A stretch of 64,000 nt of DNA from Bradyrhizobium sp. B124 (GCF_038967635.1 NZ_CP152413.1:6886001-6950000); one strand, 5' to 3'; shown: positions 26,539 to 35,698, counted from the stretch's first letter. Numbers and translations are program-made. The notes: generated by a model not told the origin, from the sequence alone.

Positions 26539-28281
26539 CTACGACGCGGCGGCCTCGACCTTGTCACGCAAGGTGAAGCGGTCGCCGTCGCGGATCAGCG
26601 ACACGTTGCGCTGGTGGAAGGCGTCGAGCGTCGCGCGGTGGCCGATCGAGACCACCGTGGTGTCGGGCAGCTTCTCGGCGATCAGCCTGTAGAGCGCGGC
26701 TTCCGACGGCTCGTCGAGCGAGGCCGTCGCCTCGTCCAGGAACAGGAATTGCGGCGCATGCAACAACGCGCGGGCGATGCCGAGCCGCTGCTGCTCGCCG
26801 AGCGACAGCATCCGGTTCCAGTGCGCTTCTTCCTCGAGCCGCGTCGCGAGCTGCGGCAGTCCGACGGCAGCGAGGACCTCGCGGACCCGTGCCGCATCGT
26901 AGCTCGCAGCCTGGCCCGGATAGACCACCGCGTCATGCAGCGAGCCGATCGGCAGATAGGGACGTTGCGGCAGCATCATCAGGCTGGCGTTGGCGGGGAC
27001 CTGGACTGCGCCGCGGCCGAACGGCCAGATGCCGGCCATCGCGCGGAACAGCGTGGACTTGCCGGCGCCCGAGGGACCGGTGACCAGGGTGCGCTCATTG
27101 TCGCGAAGGCTGAAGCCGTCCGCGGCGAGCAGCGGCTTGCCGTCGGGCAGCGTGACCAGGAGATCGTCGAGATCGATCGTGTCGCCGGCTGTGGGCTTGA
27201 CGTGGATGATGTCCTGCCTCTGCGCGAGCGCATCGCCACCGCGGATCGAGTTCTCGAAGCCATCGAGACGCGCGACCACCGATTGCCATTCAGCCAGCGT
27301 CCGGTAGGCCGAGATGAAGAACGACAGTGAATCCTGCACGCTGCTGAAGGCGGACGCGGTCTGCATCATGCCACCGAGCTGGATCTTGTTGGCGAAATAG
27401 GCCGGTGCGATCAGCACGTAGGGGAAGATCACGGCGGCCTGCGAATAGGTCGCGGTGAACGCGGTCAGCTTCTTGGTTCGTTGCATGATGTCGAGCCAGT
27501 TCCCGACCACGAAGCCGAAGCGATCGAGCAATCGCGTGCGCTCGGCCGGTTCACCGTGGAGCAGTGCAATCTGCTCGGCGTTCTCGCGGGTCCGCACCAG
27601 GTTGAAGCGAAAATCGGCCTCGAACCGTTGCTGCCGGAAGTTGAGGTCGACCAGCGGCCTGCCGATCAGATGGGTCAAGAGCGTTCCGAGGATCGCGTAC
27701 ACCAGCGCGCCCAGCACCAGATAGCCGGGAATCGCGAGGTCCTGGCCGAACAGATGCAGCGGCGCCTGATTGGAAAGGCCCCACAGGATGAAGACGAAGG
27801 AGGCAAGCGTCACGACGGCGCTCAGCAATCCGATCCCGAGCGTCAGGGTCTGTTCGACGAAGCGCTGGGTGTCGTCGGCGATACGCTGGTCCGGGTTATC
27901 AGCGGCGTCGCCGAGCAACTGCATGCGGTAGTGGTTGGCATCCTGCAGCCAGCCGCCGAGATAACGCGTGGTCATCCAGCGCCGCCAGCGGATCTGCAGC
28001 CATTGATTGAGATAGAGCTGGTAGACTTTCAGGCCGATCCAGAAAGCTGCGAGCACGCAGAAATAGCCGATCTGATAGGTGAAGACCGCTTGATCGCGCT
28101 CCTGCAGCGCGTTGTAGAAAACATTGTTCCAGCGGTTGAACAACACGGTCAGAAAGACGGCGGCGAGCTCGAGTATCACCACCGCGGCCAACAGCCCGCG
28201 GCCTGCCCATTTGTCGTCGGAGTTGAAATAGGGCGAGGCGATGCGCCACACCGTCGCGAGCGTCGAGCGAATGTTGTTCAC
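26539..28281 (-). CDS. ABC transporter, fused permease/ATPase, YddA/BclA-like
   Basis: A 580-residue half-transporter with an N-terminal six-helix ABC_membrane_2 domain (residues about 25-345) and a C-terminal ATPase: Walker A GPSGAGKST 402-410, signature LSLGEQQRLG 492-501, Walker B FLFLDEAT 512-519. This is the SbmA/BacA-related YddA type, which includes Bradyrhizobium BclA, a peptide importer that protects against plant NCR peptides. Whether this copy is BclA or a paralogue needs phylogeny. It is divergent from the lactate permease gene, 309 bases apart. ATG 28281 matches family N-termini. Confidence 0.9.
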   Translation of the reverse strand: MNNIRSTLATVWRIASPYFNSDDKWAGRGLLAAVVILELAAVFLTVLFNRWNNVFYNALQERDQAVFTYQIGYFCVLAAFWIGLKVYQLYLNQWLQIRWRRWMTTRYLGGWLQDANHYRMQLLGDAADNPDQRIADDTQRFVEQTLTLGIGLLSAVVTLASFVFILWGLSNQAPLHLFGQDLAIPGYLVLGALVYAILGTLLTHLIGRPLVDLNFRQQRFEADFRFNLVRTRENAEQIALLHGEPAERTRLLDRFGFVVGNWLDIMQRTKKLTAFTATYSQAAVIFPYVLIAPAYFANKIQLGGMMQTASAFSSVQDSLSFFISAYRTLAEWQSVVARLDGFENSIRGGDALAQRQDIIHVKPTAGDTIDLDDLLVTLPDGKPLLAADGFSLRDNERTLVTGPSGAGKSTLFRAMAGIWPFGRGAVQVPANASLMMLPQRPYLPIGSLHDAVVYPGQAASYDAARVREVLAAVGLPQLATRLEEEAHWNRMLSLGEQQRLGIARALLHAPQFLFLDEATASLDEPSEAALYRLIAEKLPDTTVVSIGHRATLDAFHQRNVSLIRDGDRFTLRDKVEAAAS

Positions 28282-28590
28282 AGATTATCGTCTCCGGGGA
28301 AGCGGCCGCAACGGCCTGAAGAATCGGGACAATCGCAGTGCACCTCGACTAAAGTCGTAGGTCTGGCATGCAAGCGTTGGCTTGTCCCGGCGATCGAGTC
28401 AACCCTAGCATGACGACAACGGCGAGGGGCGGGGGACCTTCGATTTTTCGCGAGGATGTGAGTGATCCTTACCGATCGTTCATTCGCGAGCCGGGGCTGC
28501 AATTCTTCCGACGGACTCCCGCAATCGCACCAGCGCGCCTGCCTGCACCGAGGCCGGGGCGCTGCATAAGAATGTGGGAAGGACCCCGAG
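28282..28590. other. 309-bp divergent promoter region
   Basis: Separates the ABC transporter (-) and the lactate permease (+). I see no clear operator or RNA gene; the first 140 bases are GC-poor for this genome and probably hold both promoters. Confidence 0.4.
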
Positions 28591-30261
28591 ATGAGCACCT
28601 GGAATCAAATCTACAATCCGCTGGGCAATGCGGGGCTGTCGACGCTGGCGGCCGCCATTCCCGTGGTCACGCTGCTGGTGCTGATCGCCAGCGGCAAGGT
28701 GAAGGCACATATCGCCGCCATCGTCGCCGTGATCGTGACCAACCTGATCACGATCTTCGTCTTCACGATGCCGGCCGGCATGTCGATCCGCGCATCGATC
28801 CTCGGCATCGTCACCGGGTTCTTTCCGATCGGCTGGATCGTGCTCAACGTCATCTTCCTCTACCAGGTCACGGTGAGGTGCGGGAAGTTCGAGCTGCTCA
28901 AGCGCGCGGTCGGCGGCGTCACCGAGGATCGCCGCCTGCAGTTGCTCCTGATCGCGTTCTCGTTCGGCGCCTTCTTCGAGGGCGCCTCGGGCTTCGGCAC
29001 GCCGGTCGCCATCACCGGTGCGGTGCTGATCGGGCTCGGCTTCTCGCCGCTCGCAGCCTCCGGCCTGTCGCTGATCGCCAACACCGCCCCGGTCGCCTTC
29101 GGCGCGCTGGGCACGCCGATCCAGGGCCTTGCCTCGGTCACCGGGCTCGATCCCTACCTCCTCGGCGCCATGGTCGGCCGGCAGCTGCCGCTGTTCTCGC
29201 TGATCGTGCCGTTCTGGGTGGTATGGGCATTCGCGGGCTGGCGCGGCATGAAGGAAGTGTGGCCGGCGATCCTGGTCACCGGCGTGTCGTTTGCGGTCCC
29301 GCAATTCGTGATCTCGAACTACATCAATCCCTGGATCGTCGATATCGGCGCCTCGCTGATCTCGATGGGCGCGCTGATCCTGTTCCTCAAGGTCTGGCAG
29401 CCGCGTCAGCTCTGGCTGTCGCCCGCGCTGCGCGGCCGCGATGAATCGGCGGCGACGATGGCGGCCGCCAAGCCGCTCGACAAGACGCCGCTGACCCAGG
29501 GCGAATTGTGGAGCGCGCTGCTGCCATGGATCATCGTCTGCATCCTGATGCTGATCTGGGGCAACGGCGCCTTCAAGGCCTGGGCGAATGCCAACTTTGT
29601 CTGGAACTATCCGGTGCCCGACCTCGACAAGCTGATCTTCAAGGTGCCGCCGGTGGTGGCCAAGCCGACGCCGGAAGGTGCGGTGTTCGGCTTCACCTAT
29701 TTGTCGTTCACCGGCACCGGATTGCTGATCGCCGCGATCATCTCGGGTCTCCTGATGGGCTTCTCGCCGCTCAAGCTGATCGCCGAATATGGCCGCACCA
29801 TCCGCCTGTGCGCGATCTCGCTGATCACGATCTCGGCGATGCTGGCGATCGGTACGCTGACCCGGCTCTCCGGCGTCGACGCCACCCTCGGCCTCGCCTT
29901 CGCCGCGACCGGCGTGCTCTACCCGTTCTTCGGCACGCTGCTTGGCTGGCTCGGCGTGGCGCTGACCGGATCGGACACCTCGTCCAACATCCTGTTCGGC
30001 AATCTGCAGAAGATCACCTCCGAGCAGCTCGGCCTGCCGCCGATCCTGATGGCGGCCGCGAACTCCTCGGGCGGCGTGATGGGCAAGATGATCGACGCGC
30101 AATCGATCGTGGTCGCCTCCACCGCGACCAACTGGTACGGCCACGAGGGTTCGATCCTGCGCTACGTGTTCCTGCACTCGATCGTGCTGGCGTGCCTGGT
30201 CGGTCTGTTCGTGACCCTGCAGGCCTATGTCTACCCGTTCACCGCGATGGTTCTGAAATAA
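28591..30261 (+). CDS. L-lactate / glycolate permease, LctP family
   Basis: A 556-residue transporter with about 13 hydrophobic segments. LctP landmarks include FGAFFEGASGFGTPVA, APVAFGALGTPI, GWLGVALTGSDTSSN and AANSSGGVMGKM. LctP/GlcA members import L-lactate, D-lactate and glycolate with protons. ATG 28591 follows GGAAGGA. Because glcD, glcE and glcF lie upstream, it may be the glycolate entry route, though lactate is equally possible. A strong terminator follows. Confidence 0.93.
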   Translation: MSTWNQIYNPLGNAGLSTLAAAIPVVTLLVLIASGKVKAHIAAIVAVIVTNLITIFVFTMPAGMSIRASILGIVTGFFPIGWIVLNVIFLYQVTVRCGKFELLKRAVGGVTEDRRLQLLLIAFSFGAFFEGASGFGTPVAITGAVLIGLGFSPLAASGLSLIANTAPVAFGALGTPIQGLASVTGLDPYLLGAMVGRQLPLFSLIVPFWVVWAFAGWRGMKEVWPAILVTGVSFAVPQFVISNYINPWIVDIGASLISMGALILFLKVWQPRQLWLSPALRGRDESAATMAAAKPLDKTPLTQGELWSALLPWIIVCILMLIWGNGAFKAWANANFVWNYPVPDLDKLIFKVPPVVAKPTPEGAVFGFTYLSFTGTGLLIAAIISGLLMGFSPLKLIAEYGRTIRLCAISLITISAMLAIGTLTRLSGVDATLGLAFAATGVLYPFFGTLLGWLGVALTGSDTSSNILFGNLQKITSEQLGLPPILMAAANSSGGVMGKMIDAQSIVVASTATNWYGHEGSILRYVFLHSIVLACLVGLFVTLQAYVYPFTAMVLK

Positions 30262-30287
30262 AGAGGCGAGGCGTCGCCCAAACGGAG

Positions 30288-30324
30288 ATCCCCGCGGGTG
30301 CGAGCCCGCGGGGATTTTGCTTTT
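30288..30324 (+). terminator. Rho-independent terminator after the permease
   Basis: ATCCCCGCGGG (30288-30298) pairs with CCCGCGGGGAT (30305-30315), then TTTGCTTTT. Confidence 0.9.
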
Positions 30325-30407
30325 CAAGCGCTTTTTCTCGCGCCGCCATTCTGGCCAATCGCAGCCTCGTCCCATACAAGGGCGGCGTCGCAATTCCTGG
30401 GAATGGC

Positions 30408-30824
30408 ATGATCTCGATGAAGCGGATTCTGAACGGCGGCATGGCCGCGTTGGTGGTCGTTGCAGCGGCGCTTAGCGCGGGGCCAGTGCAGGCCCAGGAA
30501 GAATTCCCGTTCGGCTTCGTGATGACGCTCGATGCCGCGCGCATGCCGGGCTCCAAGCGGATTCCCTCGATCGAGGTCGGCGACAATGGCGAGGTGATCC
30601 TCGAGCTGTGGTGCGACGGCGGCAAGGGCCAGTTCTCGGTTGCCGGCAACACCATCGTGTTCGTTCCCGGCACGATGGAGAACCGCAACTGCACGCCGGA
30701 CCGGGCGCAGGCCGACAAGGATTTGCTCACCGCGCTCGGCGACACGACGAGCTGGCGGCGGCAGGGTGATCAGGTCACGTTCATCGGAAGCAAGTCGCTG
30801 CGTTTCGTGATCAACAGCAACTAG
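30408..30824 (+). CDS. Secreted META/HslJ-like domain protein
   Basis: A 138-residue protein with a signal peptide (MAALVVVAAALSAGPVQA). The mature part resembles small META/HslJ-type beta domains (VILELWCDGGKGQFSVAG, TMENRNC), with two conserved cysteines likely forming a disulphide. Start ATG 30408 (GGGAA six bases upstream) is preferred to ATG 30417. The palindromic repeat begins on its stop codon. Family assignment is tentative. Confidence 0.65.
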   Translation: MISMKRILNGGMAALVVVAAALSAGPVQAQEEFPFGFVMTLDAARMPGSKRIPSIEVGDNGEVILELWCDGGKGQFSVAGNTIVFVPGTMENRNCTPDRAQADKDLLTALGDTTSWRRQGDQVTFIGSKSLRFVINSN

Positions 30825-30872
30825 GGCATGATCCGGAAAAGTGCGAAGCGGTTTTCCGAAAAGATCATGCCC
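30824..30872. repeat. 49-bp palindromic repeat, copy 3
   Basis: Same orientation as 16079-16127 but with outer arms GGGCATGATC and GATCATGCCC: the second base pair changed on both arms, preserving pairing. The first base is the last base of the stop codon of the META-type gene. Confidence 0.9.
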
Positions 30873-30918
30873 AAGCAAAAAGTGACGAACTCATCGCGCT
30901 GCTGCGTCGAACGCGGGC

Positions 30919-31602
30919 TCAGGGCGTTGCGACCAATCCGCTTGCGGTGGCAACGATCCAGCGATTGCCCCAGCGCACGATGGAATCGACCCGGCCGAGG
31001 CCTGGGACGACGTCGCCGCGTGCGGCCATCTTGACGCCCTCCGGCCCCTCGAGCACGGCGGTGCCGTCGCGGACTTCGACCACCGACCATCCGGGAATGG
31101 TGCTCGGCCGGGTCTCCGCCGCCGCTGCGACGGGCGGCTTCGTTCCGAGCGCCGCGGCCTGCGCGTTCAGGGTGGTGGGCGCGGCGCCCAGTGCGAGCGG
31201 GCGCGGGCTGGCAGGGGTGTTCTTCGGAATGCTGCCGGTGACAACGGGGTCGGCGTTGGACGCGGTCCGGCGCTCGCCCCTCGATTCGCTTCTTGGGCTC
31301 GGCCGCGTCTCGGCAACATGCGGGACAGGCGCTTCCTTCTGGGCCACCGGGACCGGGGCGGGAGTCGCAAAATCGTGCCAGTTGGCGCCGCCGGTCCATC
31401 CCAGCACGAAGCTTGCGGCCAGTGCGGTGGCTGCCAGCAGCGCGGTGCCGATGCGGTCGGCGAACGGCTCCCGCAGCAGCAGGGCGGCGTCGTGGTTTTC
31501 GCCTGAGACGTCCCAGAGGTCCGCCGTCTGCGCCGGCGAATGACCCTCCGTCACATCCGTTGGCCAGATGCTCCCAGGACTGATCGGCTCGCGGTCTTGC
31601 AT
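30919..31602 (-). CDS. Single-pass membrane protein, unknown function
   Basis: A 227-residue protein. Residues 1-50 are cytoplasmic, one transmembrane helix spans about 52-72 (TALLAATALAASFVLGW), then a Pro/Ala-rich periplasmic linker leads to a C-terminal domain (GWSVVEVRDGTAVLEGPEG, ending WIVATASGLVATP). The C-terminal part resembles the periplasmic clamp domains of PilP/GspC proteins, which I cannot confirm. Neighbours give no functional clue. Confidence 0.7.
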   Translation of the reverse strand: MQDREPISPGSIWPTDVTEGHSPAQTADLWDVSGENHDAALLLREPFADRIGTALLAATALAASFVLGWTGGANWHDFATPAPVPVAQKEAPVPHVAETRPSPRSESRGERRTASNADPVVTGSIPKNTPASPRPLALGAAPTTLNAQAAALGTKPPVAAAAETRPSTIPGWSVVEVRDGTAVLEGPEGVKMAARGDVVPGLGRVDSIVRWGNRWIVATASGLVATP

Positions 31603-31773
31603 GGCGTGACCCGTGTTCGGTGACGCAAAGGATGATCCTCGAAACTAAATCGAGCCTTAATTTTCGGTGACCGAACTGCGGCAGCACGAAGTCTTTTGGT
31701 CCCAGGGCTCCGTAAATTGACGGGACGGCGAGGGCGGCCGACAATCGCGACGACGACCCTGCATTGGCCGGAG

Positions 31774-32238
31774 ATGCACACGCCTGACATCAGCATCGCC
31801 CCCGAAGACCCGCGGCAGCCCGACGTGCGGCAGCTGATCGATCTGTCGGACGCCCACATGCAGGCGCTGTATCCGCCTGATAGCAATCACCGCGCCCCCG
31901 TCGAGACGCTAGCCGCCCCGGATACGGTCTTCCTCGTCGCGCGGCGCCATGGCGAGGTGCTCGGGTCGATCGCCTTCCGCCTCATCGCGCCCGGTCATGC
32001 CGAGATGAAGCGGATGTTCGTGCGCGCCGATGCGCGCGGACACGGGCTCGGCCGCCGGCTGCTCGACGCGCTGGAGGACGCCGCGCGCGACCGGCAGATC
32101 GCGCGCATCAGCCTGGAGACCGGAATCCGGCAGCCGGAGGCGATCGGGCTCTATCGCGCCGCAGGCTATCAGGAGTGCCCGCCGTTCGGCGGCTACGCAC
32201 CCGATCCGCTCAGCCTGTTCATGACCAAGCGTCTTTAG
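31774..32238 (+). CDS. GNAT-family N-acetyltransferase
   Basis: A 154-residue GNAT. Motif A RMFVRADARGHGLGRRLLDAL (coenzyme A loop R-x-x-G-x-G/R) and the C-terminal IGLYRAAGYQECPPFG are clear, the latter typical of PhnO/YjdJ-type members with the ending MTKRL. ATG 31774 begins the domain; an earlier in-frame reading adds an unlikely leader. It lies 76 bases before the Ada-type gene on the same strand. Acceptor unknown. Confidence 0.85.
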   Translation: MHTPDISIAPEDPRQPDVRQLIDLSDAHMQALYPPDSNHRAPVETLAAPDTVFLVARRHGEVLGSIAFRLIAPGHAEMKRMFVRADARGHGLGRRLLDALEDAARDRQIARISLETGIRQPEAIGLYRAAGYQECPPFGGYAPDPLSLFMTKRL

Positions 32239-32314
32239 CTCCAAGCGGTCGTTTCCGGACGCCGTCACCGCAAAGCGGGTCGTCGCGGCGCTTAGGCGTC
32301 GCTATAGCGATGGC

Positions 32315-32893
32315 ATGCTCGATTTCGCCGCCCAATATGCAGCCTTCCAGCGCCGCGATCCGGCCTGGGACGGCATCGTGTTCGTCGCGGTCAGGACGAC
32401 GGGCGTGTATTGCCGTCCGGTGTGCCGGGCGCGCACGCCGCTCGCCCGCAATGTGCGGTTCTACGGCAGCGCCGCGTCGGCCGAGCGCGCCGGCTTCCGG
32501 CCCTGCCTGCGCTGCCGTCCCGAGGCGGCGCCGTTCTGCCCGGCATGGAAGGGCACCAGGACCACGGTCGAGCGCGCGCTGGCGCTGATCGAAGCGGGCG
32601 CACTCGACCGCGGCAATGTCGCTGCGCTGGCCGATCGGCTCGGCATCGGGGCGCGGCATCTGTCGCGGCTGTTCGCCGAACATCTCGATGCCTCGCCGCT
32701 GCAGGTCGCGCTCTCGCTGCGCGTGCAGCGCGCCAAGCGCCTGATCGACGAGAGCGATATTCCGCTCTCCTTGGTGGCGCAGCAAGCCGGCTTCTCCAGC
32801 GCAAGGCGCATGAACGCCGCATTCGCAAAACTCTATGGCCGTTCGCCCGTCTCGCTGCGACGGAATCGGCTGCCAAACATCACGATGCAATAA
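32315..32893 (+). CDS. Ada-type methyl-phosphotriester repair / AraC regulator
   Basis: A 192-residue protein with an N-terminal Ada zinc domain and a C-terminal AraC HTH pair. The four zinc cysteines are C33, C37, C64 and C67; C33 corresponds to the methyl-accepting C38 of E. coli Ada. The AraC helices run about 90-185 (DRLGIGARHLSRLFAEH; AQQAGFSSARRMNAAFAKLYG). The O6-methylguanine transferase domain is missing, as in B. subtilis AdaA. It should sense methylated phosphates and activate repair genes; no alkA or ogt is next to it. The thioesterase gene follows after 12 bases. Confidence 0.9.
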   Translation: MLDFAAQYAAFQRRDPAWDGIVFVAVRTTGVYCRPVCRARTPLARNVRFYGSAASAERAGFRPCLRCRPEAAPFCPAWKGTRTTVERALALIEAGALDRGNVAALADRLGIGARHLSRLFAEHLDASPLQVALSLRVQRAKRLIDESDIPLSLVAQQAGFSSARRMNAAFAKLYGRSPVSLRRNRLPNITMQ

Positions 32894-32905
32894 TGGAGAT
32901 CAGCA

Positions 32906-33373
32906 ATGGCCAAGAGCTACGGCACCGTCAGTGCCGAACAGAAACTCAGGATGAGCGGCCTCGAATTCGTGCAAGGGCTCGCCTCGGGCGCCTTGCCGCT
33001 CAACACCATCGCGCGGACCCTCGGCTATGACGTCACTGAAGCCGAGCATGGCCGCGTCGTCGTCACGCTGCTGCCGACGGATGCGCATCTCAATCCGGCA
33101 GGCACCGTGCATGGCGGGCTCACCGCCACGCTGCTCGACAGCTGCATGGGGCTTGCGGTGCAGTCGACGCTCGATGCCGGAACGAGCCAGACCACGCTCG
33201 AATTCAAGATCTCGCTGGTGTGGCCGATCACGCCCGACACCGGCCCGATCCGGGCCGAAGGCCAGGTGCTCAATTGCGGTCGCCGCATCGGGACCGCGGA
33301 AGGCAGGGTCACCGACGAGAAAGGGCGGCTGCTCGCGCATGGCACGACGACGTGCCTGATCTTTCCGGCTTGA
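32906..33373 (+). CDS. PaaI-family hotdog thioesterase
   Basis: A 155-residue hotdog-fold protein with the PaaI signature GTVHGGLTATLLDSCMG, followed by the conserved IRAEGQVLNCGRRIGTAEG and DEKGRLLAHGTTTCLIF. PaaI proteins hydrolyse aryl- or acyl-CoA thioesters. AGATCAGC lies upstream of the start; it is close behind the Ada-type gene (12 bases), so probably shares its transcript. Confidence 0.9.
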   Translation: MAKSYGTVSAEQKLRMSGLEFVQGLASGALPLNTIARTLGYDVTEAEHGRVVVTLLPTDAHLNPAGTVHGGLTATLLDSCMGLAVQSTLDAGTSQTTLEFKISLVWPITPDTGPIRAEGQVLNCGRRIGTAEGRVTDEKGRLLAHGTTTCLIFPA

Positions 33374-33506
33374 TGAAGAGCCGCTGCGGAGAGACTGCGC
33401 CGGCACTGCATCAGGCGATGCGATGCCGGCGCGGTAACATTGGAATACGTCCAGCGAGCCTGCGGATTAGAGCGCTTCGATTTCACCGAGCCGATCGATT
33501 GGTCTA

Positions 33507-33535
33507 ACCCGAACGCACGGAAAGTGCGTTCGGGT
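33507..33535. repeat. Perfect 12-bp hairpin, no T tract
   Basis: ACCCGAACGCAC (33507-33518) pairs with GTGCGTTCGGGT (33524-33535) around GGAAA. Sits between convergent genes. Could be a transcript-end stabiliser or a REP-like element. Confidence 0.6.
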
Positions 33536-33567
33536 AGCTGCGATGCGATCGTCGATGAAGCGCCGGT

Positions 33568-34032
33568 TCACCCGGCGTAGCCACTCTGTTCAGGCAAGCG
33601 AATGAGGCCGAGCTGCAGCATGGCGGTGAGCGCATCCTCCTGTCCGAGCTCCTCGGCGATCCGTCCGTCCCGCACGCGCAGCACGGTCGTGCCGGCGAAC
33701 GTCATCTTGCGGCCGGAGGCCGCAGGTAGCGAGCCGAGGCGGAAGTCGCTGAAGGCAGGCCCAGTGTGCGTGCCGCCACCTTCCCAGCGGCCGACGACGA
33801 GATCACCTTCCGCGACGAGATCGCCGACGCCCCAGAACTTGAGATCCGGAAACGCTTCACGAAACTCGGTGATGAATTGCGTGACCGCAGCGCGGCCCAT
33901 CTTCGCTTCGTGCATCGGGTAGTGCACGACAATGTCCGGTGTCGCGAGCTCATCGATGATGCGCGGATTCCATGGGTTTCCCCAAAAACCCTCGAACCAC
34001 CGGCCTACGACGCTCTTGTTTTCCTCTGACAT
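33568..34032 (-). CDS. SnoaL-like ester cyclase family protein
   Basis: A 154-residue protein of the NTF2/SnoaL fold, starting MSEENKSVVGRWFEGFWG. The family pattern VVHYPMHEAKMGRAAVTQFI, FWGVGDLVAEGDLVVGRW and FAGTTVLRVRDGRIAEE is complete. Members range from aldol-type cyclases to scaffold proteins; the reaction here is unknown. The ATG at 34032 is chosen; an upstream frame adds an Arg-rich leader. Confidence 0.85.
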   Translation of the reverse strand: MSEENKSVVGRWFEGFWGNPWNPRIIDELATPDIVVHYPMHEAKMGRAAVTQFITEFREAFPDLKFWGVGDLVAEGDLVVGRWEGGGTHTGPAFSDFRLGSLPAASGRKMTFAGTTVLRVRDGRIAEELGQEDALTAMLQLGLIRLPEQSGYAG

Positions 34033-34282
34033 CGGATCGTCTCCATTTGCATGTTGCCGGTATCGCGACCGGCGCTGTGTCGATGCACGCATTAGGCATT
34101 TTGAGGCGGGTGTCGTGCCACCCGATTCCGGATCGGGCGTGCTGCCGGTGCTCAGGCGAGATTCCGCTTTGTCGATATGGCGCTTAGCGCCGCTTCTCGA
34201 ACGTCATCGCGCAAACGGGAAGCGGGTGGTTCGCGCAACATCAGCACGAAATCGTTTGCGTCAACACACAGGAGAAAACATC

Positions 34283-34480
34283 GTGCGCAACTTCGATGCG
34301 ATCGCCGCGCTGCGCGGCGACGGACTTCGCCTCGAGCTGCGGGCGCTGCTCGATCGCGCTGCGGTCGAGCCTCGTTCCGAATTGTTCGCCAGAAACGACG
34401 GGATGCTTCAATCCGGCCCGGACGCAGCTCCCGAGATGGCGCGCGACAACGTCGTGCCGTTGAAGCGCAGGACAGCCTGA
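34283..34480 (+). CDS. Small protein with GTG start, 65 aa
   Basis: A 65-residue protein starting GTG 34283 behind AGGAG at 34270. It begins RNFDAIAALRGDGLRLELRALLDRAA and ends VVPLKRRTA; the first half is amphipathic helical. It is divergent from the SnoaL gene and converges on the secreted protein at 34499. No family recognised; moderate support from ribosome site and clean frame. Confidence 0.5.
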   Translation: MRNFDAIAALRGDGLRLELRALLDRAAVEPRSELFARNDGMLQSGPDAAPEMARDNVVPLKRRTA

Positions 34481-34498
34481 ATCAGGAGAGCGCCGGCT

Positions 34499-35698
34499 TC
34501 AGCGCCACACCGACTTGTCGGCGTCCCAGCGCTGGCCTTTGAGCTCCTTGACCAGCGCGTCGATCGCGCCGTTGTCGTCCTTGGCCTCGCTGCCTTCCTC
34601 GTCGCTGCTGGAATCGTCGGAGAGATTGAGCTTGGCGCCGGCGCTGTCATCCGACGTCGAGACGGTGGGGCTCGAGACCCACAGCATCAGTTTGTCGGAG
34701 CTGCCGGGCTTGTCGGGCGCGACGAGGGCGGTGACCTCGTAATTCTGGGTGAGGCCGAGCGCAGGGTAGATCGCGCTCGGCCGCTTCAGCACCAGCTTGA
34801 GCTTGCCGGTGTTCGCGTTCCAAGTCGCCGAGGCGGGCTTTGCCGAAAGCGTCTTCGCCAGCACGCCCGCGATCGCGGTTGCGAGCTTGTCCTTGTTGAT
34901 CTTGTCGCCGCTGGTCCAGTCCGCGGCGGCGAAGCGGATGGTGCGGTCCATCTCGACCACGCCGCTGGTCCAGCCGGCCGCCGTCACGCCGGGCGCTGAT
35001 TTCGCCTTCGCAAGCAGCGCGCTGGCGTGCTCGGGATCGACGGTGAGGTTGATGGTCTGCTCGCCGGAGCGCATCGCATCGCAGGTCACCGCGAGGCTGG
35101 AGGTGCCGATCTCGGCGGCCTCGCCCTTCAGGCTCTTGAGGAATTCGGCCGCCGCATCGAGCTTCACCCGCACCCCGATCGATTCCGGCGAGACGTCGGT
35201 GAAGTCCTTTGGCTGTGGCGTGATGCCGTCCTCGGTGGCCTGGTTGTCCTGGAATTCCTTCTCGCTGAGATCGGAATTGTCCGTCGAGGCGACCTCGGTC
35301 ACGGTCTGGCCGATCGTGATCTGGCCGCGGAACTCAAAGCTGTCGCCGGTCTGCTTGCGGTTCAGCTTGACCGTGATCGGCTGCTTGTCGGCGACGCTCT
35401 GGGTGGTGCCGGACAGCGTCTGGCCGTTGACGGCGAGGTTGGCGACGAAGCGGTCCTTGCGGTCGGAGCTCTTGTCGGCGGGATAGCAGACGTCGAGCAC
35501 GGCCGCGGTCACGGTCTTGCCCTGGCGGGTTTCCTTCAGCACGACGTCGGCATTGCCGTCCATCAGGCCGTCGATCGAGGTGAAATAGCGCGTCTCGGGG
35601 CCATTCGACGGTGCCGGCTTCGTTTGCAGCTTCATCTGGGCGAGGGCAGGTGCCGACACGACGGCAAGACCGAGCAGCAGGAGCGGGAGCGCGCGCAT
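34499..35698 (-). CDS. Secreted protein of unknown function
   Basis: A 399-residue protein with a signal peptide (ALPLLLLGLAVVSAPALA). The mature part is Ser/Asp/Lys rich with no known domain I can name; it has beta-rich segments (VSPESIGVRVKLDAAAEFL, SGTTQSVADKQPITVKL) and a Ser/Asp-rich acidic stretch near 370-380. Single gene between a small ORF and MarR. Function unknown. Confidence 0.75.
   Translation of the reverse strand: MRALPLLLLGLAVVSAPALAQMKLQTKPAPSNGPETRYFTSIDGLMDGNADVVLKETRQGKTVTAAVLDVCYPADKSSDRKDRFVANLAVNGQTLSGTTQSVADKQPITVKLNRKQTGDSFEFRGQITIGQTVTEVASTDNSDLSEKEFQDNQATEDGITPQPKDFTDVSPESIGVRVKLDAAAEFLKSLKGEAAEIGTSSLAVTCDAMRSGEQTINLTVDPEHASALLAKAKSAPGVTAAGWTSGVVEMDRTIRFAAADWTSGDKINKDKLATAIAGVLAKTLSAKPASATWNANTGKLKLVLKRPSAIYPALGLTQNYEVTALVAPDKPGSSDKLMLWVSSPTVSTSDDSAGAKLNLSDDSSSDEEGSEAKDDNGAIDALVKELKGQRWDADKSVWR

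Noticed and set aside
34093..34282. Longer start for the 34283 ORF at 33932
   Set aside because: Would overlap the SnoaL gene in antisense; the GTG at 34283 has a real ribosome site.
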